Of a stretch of 64,000 nucleotides of DNA, positions 46,716-55,272 are shown piece after piece. This stretch comes from Enterococcus sp. 5H. Its GTDB lineage: Bacteria > Bacillota > Bacilli > Lactobacillales > Enterococcaceae. Each line of letters starts with the position of its first letter. Positions within the stretch are counted from its first letter, which is position 1. The position numbers and the translations under genes were made by a program. The notes under the pieces are model-generated. The model was not told where the DNA came from. It did not search any database and worked only from the letters and a program-made list of their open reading frames with translations. The stretch covers positions 1 to 64,000 of the forward strand of contig NZ_AMDP01000019.1 in assembly GCF_028128615.1 (NCBI RefSeq), in the 5' to 3' direction.

Positions 46716-47774
46716 TTATTCTTTCGTTATTTCATACTCTTTTTCATGTTTTAGCAACCATTTTTTCCGTTCGATTCCTCCGCCGTAGCCGCCTAAGCTG
46801 CCATCAGTTTGGATTACACGATGACAAGGAATAATAATCGCCAGTTGATTGGCTCCATTGGCATTACCGACAGCCCGCATGCCGTTAGGATTACCGATCA
46901 CTGTTGCTAGTTCTTTATATGAAGACGTTTTGCCTCGTTCAATTTGTGTTAAAGCTTGCCAGACACTTTTTTGAAAATCAGACCCAAGACAGATATACGG
47001 CGTTTCAAAATGATCCAGTTTTTTCTCAAAGTATAATTCTAACTCTGTTTTGATCTGCTCATTGATCTTCGTTTTCCCAGGAACAATTGACGCATTCATT
47101 CGGTTGCGTAAACGCTCAATCTCTCGTTCTAAACCACGGCGATCAACAAATTCTAATAGGTACAAATAGTTATCATCTGCAATACTCATTATCGGTCCAA
47201 GAATTGTATCAATCCAATCAGCTGATAAAATTTTAATCTCATCAGAGTGTTTGGGATTTCTACCCATGATTTTTGAAAAGGCATCATAAAAACCACTGGG
47301 AGAATCGTACCCCACATCTAATTGCGTATCAATGCGTTTTTCACCATTTTTGATTGATTTCAAGGCCATGCCCATCCTTCTTGAGCGTGCGTACTGGACA
47401 AAGGTCATGCCGTACACTTTTTTAAATTGTCTTCTTGCTGTCATTGAATGAATGCCCAATTCAGCAAAATCTTGGTCTTTCCAGCGTTTTTCCGGGTTTT
47501 CTTCCACCAACTCTACCATTTGTTGTACCAATGGCGGAATTTCCCTTGGATAAGATAATGGTTTACAGCGTTTACACGGACGATAACCTGATAAAAGAGC
47601 TTCTTCAGCAGTTTCATAAAAAGTACAGTTTTCATATTTAGGTTTTCTCGCTGGACAAGTTGCATGGCAAAATACACCTGTTGATTTTATACCTACAAAG
47701 AAAATTCCGTCATACGTGGAATCTTTTGCTACTAAGGCTTGGTAGTATTGCTTTTTTTCTCTTTCACCAATCAT
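46716..47774 (-). CDS. ada: Ada: methylphosphotriester sensor, AraC regulator and O6-methylguanine methyltransferase
   Basis: 352 residues. The N-terminal Ada zinc domain (about 1-75) has its four Cys in FCHATCPARKP and RPCKRCKP. An AraC-type HTH follows (about 85-165), then the methyltransferase domain with the acceptor Cys in IIPCHRVIQTDGSLGGYGGG. The family repairs alkylated DNA in a suicidal reaction and, once methylated, activates its own regulon. AGGAGAGG precedes the ATG. It is adjacent to a broken PEP-mutase-like gene on the same strand. Confidence 0.95.
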   Translation of the reverse strand: MIGEREKKQYYQALVAKDSTYDGIFFVGIKSTGVFCHATCPARKPKYENCTFYETAEEALLSGYRPCKRCKPLSYPREIPPLVQQMVELVEENPEKRWKDQDFAELGIHSMTARRQFKKVYGMTFVQYARSRRMGMALKSIKNGEKRIDTQLDVGYDSPSGFYDAFSKIMGRNPKHSDEIKILSADWIDTILGPIMSIADDNYLYLLEFVDRRGLEREIERLRNRMNASIVPGKTKINEQIKTELELYFEKKLDHFETPYICLGSDFQKSVWQALTQIERGKTSSYKELATVIGNPNGMRAVGNANGANQLAIIIPCHRVIQTDGSLGGYGGGIERKKWLLKHEKEYEITKE

Positions 47775-47789
47775 AAGATCCTCTCCTTT

Positions 47790-48610
47790 CTAGGTTAGTT
47801 TAAGTAGTTCAATGGAATCTTGTTCCTCATACTTAGCGAAACGAGCCAATATCGAAGGATAAAATTCATCTATATCTTTATTTTCATTATAAAACAGATA
47901 GATAGCAGGACCAAAGCTGATTCTTGAAACGCCAATGTTTAAGTAGTCTGAGATTGAATCTTCCTTGATATCCAACATAATATTAATTGGTAATGTTGTT
48001 TGTGCTGCAATTTTTTTGATATGTTCTTTATTTTTTAAACCTGGTATAAAAATACCATCTATTCCTGTTTTTTCATAGGCTTTGATTCTAGTGATTGTTT
48101 GATCCAAGATCTGTTCATTTTGATTGTTTTCATTACTATCGCCAGTAAAATAGGTATCTGTCCTAACGTTGATAAACAGGTCCTTTTTAAGAGTTGCAAG
48201 CTTTTGTTTTATGTAACTAAACGTTCACTTTGTTCCTCTACAGAATAAAGTGCATCTGTATTTGATTTTTTATCTTCAATGTTAATCCCAACTACGCCAC
48301 TTTTTACGATTGTCTCAATGTTCTTGGCTAACTCAGCCAAATTTGCTGCATAACCTGCTTCTATATCTACTGTGATGTAATTATTTATTGGATCCATTTG
48401 TTTTACATAATCTAGTATTTCATTAAATGGCATCTGCTCGCCATCTTGATAGCCGTAATAATCAGACATTGCGTAACTACCAGTTGGAATTAAGTTGATC
48501 TTTTGAGTGGATAACTCATGCGCGCTTGCTACATCCCAAATGTTTAATAATACAATGGGTTTATCTTTTTTATGTACTTCTCTGAAATATGCTACTTTAT
48601 TTTTTTTCAT
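47790..48610 (-). pseudogene. Isocitrate lyase/PEP mutase-family gene, frameshifted
   Basis: The 5' part (48610 down to 48209) encodes IVLLNIWDVASAHELS, GSYAMSDYYGY, ITVDIEAGY and GINIEDKKS, the barrel motifs of the PEP phosphonomutase-like family. It stops shortly after SERLV. One base out of frame the protein resumes as YIKQKLATLKKDLFINVRTD and continues to 47790. A single-base deletion near 48215-48222 explains both. Joined length is about 273 residues, normal for the family. GAAGGGAATG is the binding site. Either recently inactivated or a sequencing error. Confidence 0.75.
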
Positions 48611-48821
48611 TGATAATCATTCCCTTCATTTTGTATCTCTATTTTACTACTGCTTAATAGAAGGTTCTTTCGAAAAATGAACATCAATTTTTTTTACTAA
48701 ATTAAAGGGATTTGTAGAAAAGGGAATTGCTGTCTTAGTATTTCTTTTCTTGAAGTTTGGGTTTATAGAATTTTATAAAGGCGGAAAAATAATGGAGGGG
48801 TTTCAAGGATAGTTATCTCGT

Positions 48822-49059
48822 TCGCCAAGTACTGCTCATCATCTACTCTGGCAGAGCCAATCGTAGTCCTTCAATTCTTTGAGCTTTAGCTCTTAGAAAT
48901 TGATGAGATCGTAACGAAGTGTTGGAGACTATTAGAAAGGTAACTTCGCTCGACTGCGCTCGCCAAGTACTGCTCATCATCTACTCTGGCAAAGCCAATC
49001 GTAGTCCTTCAATTCTTTGAGCTTTAGCTCTTAGAAATTGATGAGATCGTAACGAAGTG
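48822..49059. repeat. Two ~100-bp near-identical direct repeats
   Basis: Bases 48822-48921 recur at 48960-49059 with one clear difference (GCAGAGCC versus GCAAAGCC), offset 138 bases. Each unit contains an internal dyad (TCAATTCTTTGAGCT mirrored by AGCTCTTAGAAATTGA). No reading frame is open through them. The 48611-49281 interval otherwise contains no gene. Confidence 0.92.
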
Positions 49060-49077
49060 TAGTGATTCGCAGCAAAT

Positions 49078-49102
49078 ACCCGCCTTCTGGGGAAAGGCGG
49101 GA
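49078..49102. other. GC-rich hairpin beside the direct repeats
   Basis: CCCGCCTT-CTGGGG-AAGGCGGG: an 8-bp stem in AT-rich surroundings, followed on the plus strand by AAAAGG rather than T. Not a standard terminator; it may be part of the repeat element. Confidence 0.6.
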
Positions 49103-49281
49103 AAAGGAGTTAAAAAATGAAAAAGTGTTTTGTTAGGGTTGTTTGTTTGGTATGAATATATAATAACTCTGAATTGTGACTATTTTGTGTATAAAAGTTG
49201 GTTTCTTTATTACGTTTTTTTGATAAAAAACTGAATTTGCTTTTTTACCAATTTTTGCTTATTTCAATTGTTAATCTATCA

Positions 49282-50256
49282 TTATTTTTCTGATCTTAAT
49301 AAAGCTTGAGTTGTACAGCGGAATGAACCTCCAAAAATTCGGGAGATTTCATAATCCAAGGATTCTACTTTTACCCCATAAGCTTCTAAATCTGTAATTA
49401 ATTTGGTAAATGATTGATCTGTAATATAGACTGATTCATTGATCGGAAGTCCATTTGCCATTAATAGAGATGCTTCTTTTAAAGTAATATTTATTTTGTC
49501 CCAAGCATTTAATTCTTCAGGTAATCCGTCTAAAAAAGCCTCTTCGCAATAGATCATCAAACCATCTCGAACCATACTTAAAGCACAATCTAAGTGTAAG
49601 ATATCTGGATGCAAGCGGATAGGAACAACTTTATAGTCCCAATGAGCTAAAAGAGCTTCCAGCCAATGGATACCAGTTAGATTACTTGCTAAACCGGAAT
49701 AACCGACGAAAATAGTTTTTCCATAAACTAAAACATCACCGCCTTCTAAAAATGGTCCTACTTCACTTTCTGGTCCATCTGAAATATCAGGTTGAGGCGC
49801 TGCTAAATAGAAAGCTTCTGAATGATTCGATTCAGTCAGCAAAATGTCTCGAATTGGTAATATTTCTAAACGTCGGTGAGCAAATCGTAAATTTCCTTCA
49901 ACGATAAAATTTCCCACAGTAAAAAAAGGATCTCTTGAAAAGAAATTGGCATAGCCAGTACCTGATTCTTTCCCTACCGTTTTTTCGTATTCCGATAACA
50001 TTCGTGGTCTGATCACTTCTACACCATAAGAAGTTAGTAATTGTTCCATTCGTACCTTTTCAAGTTCCCATTTTTCTTGCATTTCGGGATAAAGTTCAGC
50101 TATGTCTCCAGCTTTGTTACTGAATAAATTAAGATTTGTTTCAGATAAAAAATTTGTGTCTAAGTTTTGATTTTCATCAGGGATGTAAAATTGTGACTGA
50201 GCTAAAACAACTCTTTTCAATGGTGCAAATTCACTTTCTACAAAATTGGTTTTCAC
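49282..50256 (-). CDS. Amidinotransferase/dimethylargininase-family enzyme
   Basis: 324 residues of the pentein fold. Catalytic residues are visible: PFLEGGDVLV (substrate Glu/Asp), His in ILHLDCALS and the nucleophile Cys in GGSFRCTTQALLR. The SRDPFFTVGNFIVEG stretch is also typical. Enzymes of this group hydrolyse or transfer the guanidino group of arginine-like substrates (dimethylarginine dimethylaminohydrolase, glycine amidinotransferase, arginine deiminase relatives). The exact substrate cannot be told by reading. A parS-like site lies between it and the next gene upstream. Confidence 0.87.
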   Translation of the reverse strand: MKTNFVESEFAPLKRVVLAQSQFYIPDENQNLDTNFLSETNLNLFSNKAGDIAELYPEMQEKWELEKVRMEQLLTSYGVEVIRPRMLSEYEKTVGKESGTGYANFFSRDPFFTVGNFIVEGNLRFAHRRLEILPIRDILLTESNHSEAFYLAAPQPDISDGPESEVGPFLEGGDVLVYGKTIFVGYSGLASNLTGIHWLEALLAHWDYKVVPIRLHPDILHLDCALSMVRDGLMIYCEEAFLDGLPEELNAWDKINITLKEASLLMANGLPINESVYITDQSFTKLITDLEAYGVKVESLDYEISRIFGGSFRCTTQALLRSEK

Positions 50257-50317
50257 TTATTCTCACTCCAATTATAGTTGGTTAATTCTTGTTATAATAA
50301 GGTTTTTGCAAAGAAAA

Positions 50318-50333
50318 TGTTTCACATGAAACA
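50318..50333. promoter_or_regulatory. parS-like site
   Basis: TGTTTCACATGAAACA differs from the consensus parS TGTTTCACGTGAAACA only at one central base. It is intergenic, about 10 kb from oriC. Confidence 0.72.
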
Positions 50334-50342
50334 AAAAATATT

Positions 50343-50774
50343 TTAAATAATTTCACCAGTGATTATTTTTAGTTTCGCAAGTAAAGAAGAAATAATATCT
50401 AGTTCTTTTTGGTCTACTTCTGAATATTTTTGACCGACTATCTGTGCTCGCTCCTTTTTAACTAAAGAACACATCATACTCAGTTCAGCAGAATCCAGTT
50501 CAGATAAATAAGCTTGGTTAGGTTCAGAAAATGCTAGTGCTTCAATTTCAAGTGTCGTTGGATCTCTCCGCAAACTAGTTCTAACTTGGCATCCATTTGA
50601 AAAAGTAATTAATTCCACGTAAAAATATTCGGAAAAGGTGATTGGTTTGCGATCGAAAACAACTGTGCCATCACCGAATACTCCAAGTATATTTTCAATG
50701 AAGGTTGAGAGTGCTGTACCGATATTTAATTGTTTTGAAAAAGTCTTTGAAAGTAATAATTTTTCATTTATCAT
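50343..50774 (-). CDS. Hypothetical protein
   Basis: 143 residues, no signal peptide or membrane segment. The first ~100 residues show alternating strands (GDGTVVFDRKPITFSEYFYVELITF) and the last ~40 are helical. AGGGG lies 7 bases before the ATG. Not recognised. It lies upstream of the amidinotransferase gene on the same strand, 86 bases away, and might be co-transcribed. Confidence 0.65.
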   Translation of the reverse strand: MINEKLLLSKTFSKQLNIGTALSTFIENILGVFGDGTVVFDRKPITFSEYFYVELITFSNGCQVRTSLRRDPTTLEIEALAFSEPNQAYLSELDSAELSMMCSLVKKERAQIVGQKYSEVDQKELDIISSLLAKLKIITGEII

Positions 50775-50848
50775 ATTTTTACCCCTTCATTCTTGTTACT
50801 TTTAATTATAATTAAACTTTTATTCAAAACAAATAAAACGATACTTTA

Positions 50849-50965
50849 TTGCGTTATTTACTTTCAAGTATTACTCTAAAAAATAAAAAACAAAAAAGAG
50901 CTCAGTTACAAGCTCCGTAAAATTGCAATCGCTAACTCTGTTACAGAACGCGATTGCATATGTTT
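50849..50965 (+). ncRNA. Candidate antitoxin RNA of a type I toxin locus
   Basis: TTGCGT (50849-50854) and TACTCT (50872-50877) are 17 bases apart; a transcript from ~50884 would cross GAGCTC, ACAAGCTCC and the hairpin TTGCAATCGC/GCGATTGCA (50934-50960) and stop near 50965. It would converge on and overlap the 3' end of the toxin message, and its ACAAGCTCC word is repeated in the toxin leader. This copies the Fst/par layout. Promoter strength is modest. Confidence 0.45.
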
Positions 50966-51038
50966 ATGTATGACCCCACAACTTACCAAAGCAACCAATA
51001 ACGACTAGTGACAAAAGAATAAGGGTACTCTTTTCCAC
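50964..51038 (-). CDS. Putative type I toxin: 24-residue hydrophobic peptide
   Basis: A short frame starts with GTG at 51038, 6 bases after GAGGTG, and encodes MEKSTLILLSLVVIGCFG plus six more residues including Trp and a polar end. It is one membrane helix with charged N-terminus. Downstream on the minus strand are two hairpins, the second (GAGCT/AGCTC, near 50904-50922) followed by TTTTTT. Leader and 3' end share ACAAGCTCC as direct repeats (near 50912 and 51085). Size, topology and repeat layout fit Fst/par-type toxins, though the peptide itself is not a clear Fst match. GTG at 51047 is an alternative start. Confidence 0.5.
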   Translation of the reverse strand: MEKSTLILLSLVVIGCFGKLWGHT

Positions 51039-51130
51039 ACAACTCACCTCACAATATGTTTTGAAAACCAAAGTGACAAGCTCCCATATTAGGTTAGTAA
51101 AGATTGCATCATACATTATTTTTTTAAAAG

Positions 51131-51147
51131 ACTGGAATCGAACCAGT
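51131..51147 (-). other. tRNA T-arm-like fragment
   Basis: On the minus strand ACTGG-TTCGATT-CCAGT forms a 5-bp stem with a 7-base loop identical in form to a tRNA T-arm. No other tRNA arms accompany it. It could be the relic of a tRNA-targeted insertion or a chance match. Confidence 0.3.
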
Positions 51148-51289
51148 TTGTGGGGTATGTATACTTTTTTATTTCAGTAAATAGTAGCACGTATGTTATT
51201 ATTCTTCAATTAATTATATATCAAAAAGAAATGAAATAATAGAAATGTATATAGATATTTCTACTATTTCTCAATCACACAAGAGAGCG

Positions 51290-51436
51290 AGGCGAAATAG
51301 CCGAAAAAATTTTACAATACATGGCTTTTTAAAAAAGTTTATTCAATACAATTGGGGTTTATATTGAACAACTCAGAACTACTGCTACATCAACGTTTTG
51401 AGGTTGTACCTTCGCTATCTTGCCTTGTTCGATATA
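51290..51436 (-). repeat. Displaced copy of the mnmG 3' end and terminator
   Basis: Bases 51411-51436 match the last coding part of mnmG (53375-53400) at 25 of 26 positions (TTCGCTATCTT-CCTTGTTCGATATA with one G/C difference). On the minus strand this gives IEQGKIAK, as in MnmG, then a different ending (VQPQNVDVAV). Further on, GGTTTATATTGAAC, TATTCAATAC and AGGCGAAATA also recur in the same order as behind mnmG. A third partial copy (28 bases, 26 matching) is at 51751-51778. Confidence 0.7.
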
Positions 51437-51979
51437 TTCGGTACTTTCACAGCCACTACTAGGCATTACGCATCATACAAGCATTTTAAAACAAAAAATA
51501 ACCTAAATTTTACCAGTATACACCACTGAGAAAATATTTTTCTTAGTCAAAATCTTAGTCAAAAATATATCAATTACCACGAGCAAAATAAAAAACTCCT
51601 CTTTTCAGAAAAGCTTTTTACTTTATTTTTAAATATTATTTATCTAATCTGTTTTAAGTAATCGGCTTAGAATCACTAGCTTGATTTCCTTCAACATTAG
51701 AACTAGAAATTATCGATGCATATTGAACAAGCTTTAAACATTAGTGTATGAACGTTTTAAGGTTGTACCTTTGCTATCGATATACTCGAATAGTTAAATA
51801 CCTAATAATCATGAATATTGATTCATAGATTTTTATATAAGGTTTATACTAAAACGAATCACGTATATTTTATATATTCTGTATTCAATTTTAACGGTTA
51901 GCTGGAGGCATTTAAAAATATTTAATCATTGATATAAATTTCAAGAAAATAGCTGTTTTTGCCTATATCTCAAAAAATA

Positions 51980-52390
51980 TCATGTTAAGAAATAAGCTCT
52001 TATTTGTTTTTTATATCTTCTTGGTTTATTGTTTCTTTTTTTGAGGTCTGTGCTAATAACTTTGGTTACTTCTAAATCTGGTCTATTTTTGCAAGCTTCA
52101 TCAAGACTATAAAATTTATTTTCTTGCCATTTCCAATATTCGCATGCATAATACATCTGTCCATTTTTCGGATCATGATAACTCTTATTCATTCTTCTTT
52201 TAGTCTTCAATAATTTTTTTATTAATTTATCTTCTTTATATACTTTGACATCATCTAATTTTCTTAGTGCAAACAAAATTAGTTTCTCTATCAAAAATCC
52301 AACCAACACTAATGCCATTAATACGATAATAGCAACAATGATAATCTTGGTTATTCCCCACTCATTAATCTTATTCATAATCTCATCCAT
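51980..52390 (-). CDS. Small membrane protein in the decayed insertion
   Basis: 136 residues. One N-terminal membrane helix (about 14-40, IIIVAIIVLMALVLVGFLIEKLILF) and a basic soluble part with MYYACEYWKWQENKFYSLDEA. The ATG at 52390 is 7 bases after a perfect AGGAGG, so translation is likely. The family is not recognised. It lies between copies of the mnmG 3' end and beside phage-like debris. Confidence 0.6.
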   Translation of the reverse strand: MDEIMNKINEWGITKIIIVAIIVLMALVLVGFLIEKLILFALRKLDDVKVYKEDKLIKKLLKTKRRMNKSYHDPKNGQMYYACEYWKWQENKFYSLDEACKNRPDLEVTKVISTDLKKRNNKPRRYKKQIRAYFLT

Positions 52391-52505
52391 CAAAACGCCT
52401 CCTTTTATATTTATTTCATTATAACAAAAATAAACAACAAAATATACTTTTAAAAAAATGCAATTTCCCCTCTTTTTTACACTTATTTTTTGAAGTTAAA
52501 TACTG

Positions 52506-52727
52506 TTATATCAATGTTTATATCTAAAAAAAGCTCATTTACAAAACGATAGTTCTGCGAAGGAAGGGCTGTATCGTTCCTTCCTTTCAATTTGTGACCA
52601 CTATAGAGGGAAGGGAAGATCGTGCATAAGTACTCACATCTTCGGAGTTGACCCCATCCACCAATATCCCGTTCAACAAGTTTGATTGAAAATATTGGGA
52701 TCAGGAACATTATAAACATTGATATAA
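52506..52727. mobile_element. MITE-like element with 17-bp terminal inverted repeats
   Basis: TTATATCAATGTTTATA (52506-52522) is exactly mirrored by TATAAACATTGATATAA (52711-52727). The 222-bp element has no convincing gene; a 78-codon minus-strand frame overlaps it but has no binding site. It contains an inner hairpin (GAAGGAA/TTCCTTC near 52560-52588). No clear target duplication was seen. Confidence 0.55.
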
Positions 52728-52731
52728 AGGG

Positions 52732-52764
52732 AAAAAGAGATGCTCTTTCAAAAAGAACACCTCT
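52732..52764 (-). terminator. Rho-independent terminator
   Basis: On the minus strand AGAGGTGTTCTTT pairs with AAAGAGCATCTCT around a 3-base loop, then TTTTTC. It directly abuts the MITE-like element and would close the phage-like remnant. Confidence 0.75.
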
Positions 52765-52861
52765 CTACTTATCTACCTTATAGTTATTATCTTTCTATGC
52801 TATTTTCTACTAAATTAGGAAAAAAATATACCTAAACACCACTCACTTAATCACTATTTTT

Positions 52862-53121
52862 ACTTGATATCATCAAGAATAATGAAGTGTGGTTCATGAA
52901 TCGTTTGTACATCTACACGCAAGTAAGCACGAAGCTTATACTTAAGGTTACTGAACGCATCACCAGTAACACAAGTAACTCCTATCGTCACACCAGTACG
53001 GAAACCATATCATAGCCTAGTAAAGCCACCTACTACCGCAAAAATTCCATCGTTCTTAGTTCCTAAGTCGTTTGGTACTTGTGTAGCTGTAAGCTTATGC
53101 GTTGAGTTCTCATAGTTTACC
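52862..53121 (-). pseudogene. Phage structural protein remnant (capsid/tail-like C-terminus)
   Basis: The minus strand reads NYENSTHKLTATQVPNDL and on to GGFTRL, an in-frame stop, then YGFRTGVTIGVTCVTGDAFS and LRAYLRVDVQTIHEPHFIIL, ending at 52862. The last segment is reminiscent of the C-terminus of HK97-type major capsid proteins. The start is missing and the frame is interrupted, so it is not functional. 53122-53351 holds only the mnmG terminator region. Confidence 0.5.
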
Positions 53122-53351
53122 TATAAACAAATGCTTCGGTACTTTTTGAAAATGGTGCTAGTATCAAGGATGTTTCACAAAAGTTGTGTCACAAGTCAAC
53201 TAAGATCAAAACGGATATTTATATCAAAGTGACTAAGGCGAAATAAAATGATGCTGAAAATTTTCCAAACTATATGTCATTTTAAAAAACCCTATTCAAT
53301 ACCCTACTTAAAAATATGGTGGTTTATATTGAACCAGCTGAAACCTTATGG

Positions 53352-55259
53352 TTACTCACTTTTAGAAGTCGTTTTCGCTATCTTCCCTTGTTCGATATAA
53401 ACCATCAAAATACTCAAATCAGCTGGATTCACTCCACTAATACGGCTTGCTTGAGCAATGGTTTCTGGTTGAATTTTTTGTAATTTTTGTTTTGCTTCTG
53501 TAGCTAAACCATTAATCGCTTCATAATCAATATTTTCTGGAATACGTTTTGCTTCCATACGTTTTAATTTTTCAACTTTATCTAAGGCTTTTTTGATATA
53601 ACCTTCATATTTTAGTTGAATTTCTACCTGTTCAATAACTTTTTCGTCTAATGTTTCTTCCGAATTTGGAATAAATTGTAGGACCTCGTGATAAGTCATT
53701 TCCGGGCGTTTTAAAAAGTCGCTGGCAAGTACGCCATCTTTTAATGGAACTGAGCCTTTTGCTTCTAAAAATGCTTGTACATCTGCTGTAGGCTTCACTC
53801 TAACTGAACTTAAGCGGGCGATTTCTGTTTCTACAGCTTTTTTCTTTTCTAAGTATGCGTTATATCGGTCTTCTTTGACTAAGCCAATCTCATGTCCTTG
53901 TTCAGTCAAACGTAAATCAGCATTGTCATGGCGCAAAATCAAACGGTATTCTGCTCTTGATGTCAGTAAACGATAAGGTTCATTAGTTCCCTTTGTTACT
54001 AAGTCATCAATCATCACTCCGATATAACCATCACTGCGTTTCATCACAAAAGGCTCTTTTTCTTGAACTTTTAAGGCAGCATTGATTCCGGCGATCAAGC
54101 CTTGACCCGCTGCTTCTTCGTAGCCGCTAGTCCCATTTGTTTGTCCAGCTGTAAACAAGTTCTCAATGACCTTTGTTTCTAAGGTTGGACGTAATTGGTG
54201 AGGTACAACAACATCGTATTCAATTGCATAACCCGTCCGCATCATCTCAGCTTTTTCTAAGCCTGCTATTGAGTGTAAAATGTCCGTCTGAACATCTTCC
54301 GGTAAAGATGTAGACAATCCTTGTACGTATACTTCTTCTGTATTTAAGCCTTCAGGTTCTAAAAATAATTGATGGCGAGGCTTATCAGAAAAACGAACTA
54401 TTTTATCTTCGATTGATGGACAATAACGGGCGCCGACACCTTCGACAATCCCTGTAAACATCGGTGCACGGTGTAAGTTGTCTTGAATAATTTCGTGAGT
54501 TCCTTCGTTAGTATAGGTCAACCAGCATGAACGTTGATCTAAGTTATAGGCACTGTCAGGTGTGCTAAAACTAAAGTGATTTGGTTTTTCATCTCCGGGC
54601 TGTTCTTCTGTAACTGAATAATCAATGGTACTTGATTTTACACGTGGTGGTGTTCCTGTTTTAAAACGATCCATTTCAAGACCTAATTCTTTTAAGTGAT
54701 CCGCTAAACCGATTGACGGCAATGAGTTATTAGGACCAGAAGAATATTTTAATTCACCGATAATGATTTCACCACGTAGTGCAGTTCCAGCCGTTATAAT
54801 GACCGCTTTACTATGATATTGTGCCCCTGTTGTTGTAACAACACCTTGACAGATACCGTCTTCAACAATTAAACGTTCTACGATTCCTTGACGCAAGGAT
54901 AAATTATCTGTGCGTTCGATTGTATGTTTCATTTCTGTTGCGTAAGCATGCTTGTCTGCTTGGGCGCGCAACGCGCGAACGGCAGGCCCTTTTCCTGTGT
55001 TCAGCATCCGCATTTGGATGTATGTTTTGTCTATATTATGACCCATTTCACCGCCTAGTGCATCGATCTCTCTTACGACAACACCTTTTGCTGGTCCGCC
55101 GACAGAAGGATTACATGGCATAAATGCAACCATATCTAAATTAATGGTTAAAAGTAATGTTTTACTGCCCATTCGAGCTGAGGCTAAAGCGGCTTCTGAG
55201 CCAGCATGACCTGCGCCAACGACAATAACATCATAAGATTCTGCTTTAAATTGATTCAT
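53352..55259 (-). CDS. mnmG: tRNA uridine-34 carboxymethylaminomethyl synthase subunit MnmG
   Basis: 635-residue FAD enzyme (GidA) that, with MnmE, installs cmnm5U/mnm5U at the wobble position of several tRNAs. FAD-binding [19 protein letters not shown], the CNPSVGG Cys motif, the [13 protein letters not shown] stretch and the [15 protein letters not shown] region are intact. It lies 13 bases after mnmE on the same strand. The final codons lie within a sequence that is duplicated near 51.4 kb. Confidence 0.97.
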   Translation of the reverse strand: MNQFKAESYDVIVVGAGHAGSEAALASARMGSKTLLLTINLDMVAFMPCNPSVGGPAKGVVVREIDALGGEMGHNIDKTYIQMRMLNTGKGPAVRALRAQADKHAYATEMKHTIERTDNLSLRQGIVERLIVEDGICQGVVTTTGAQYHSKAVIITAGTALRGEIIIGELKYSSGPNNSLPSIGLADHLKELGLEMDRFKTGTPPRVKSSTIDYSVTEEQPGDEKPNHFSFSTPDSAYNLDQRSCWLTYTNEGTHEIIQDNLHRAPMFTGIVEGVGARYCPSIEDKIVRFSDKPRHQLFLEPEGLNTEEVYVQGLSTSLPEDVQTDILHSIAGLEKAEMMRTGYAIEYDVVVPHQLRPTLETKVIENLFTAGQTNGTSGYEEAAGQGLIAGINAALKVQEKEPFVMKRSDGYIGVMIDDLVTKGTNEPYRLLTSRAEYRLILRHDNADLRLTEQGHEIGLVKEDRYNAYLEKKKAVETEIARLSSVRVKPTADVQAFLEAKGSVPLKDGVLASDFLKRPEMTYHEVLQFIPNSEETLDEKVIEQVEIQLKYEGYIKKALDKVEKLKRMEAKRIPENIDYEAINGLATEAKQKLQKIQPETIAQASRISGVNPADLSILMVYIEQGKIAKTTSKSE

Positions 55260-55272
55260 CGACTCTTCCTCT

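Noticed and set aside
48822-49059. CRISPR array
   Set aside because: Only two units of ~100 bp with a 38-bp gap; no short repeats with regular spacers and no cas genes anywhere in the window.
52483-52719. 78-codon minus-strand frame
   Set aside because: It spans almost exactly the inverted-repeat element at 52506-52727, has no binding site and no family resemblance.
53022-53059. Possible intact phage gene downstream of mnmG
   Set aside because: The protein-like text has an in-frame stop and no start; it was kept only as a pseudogene.
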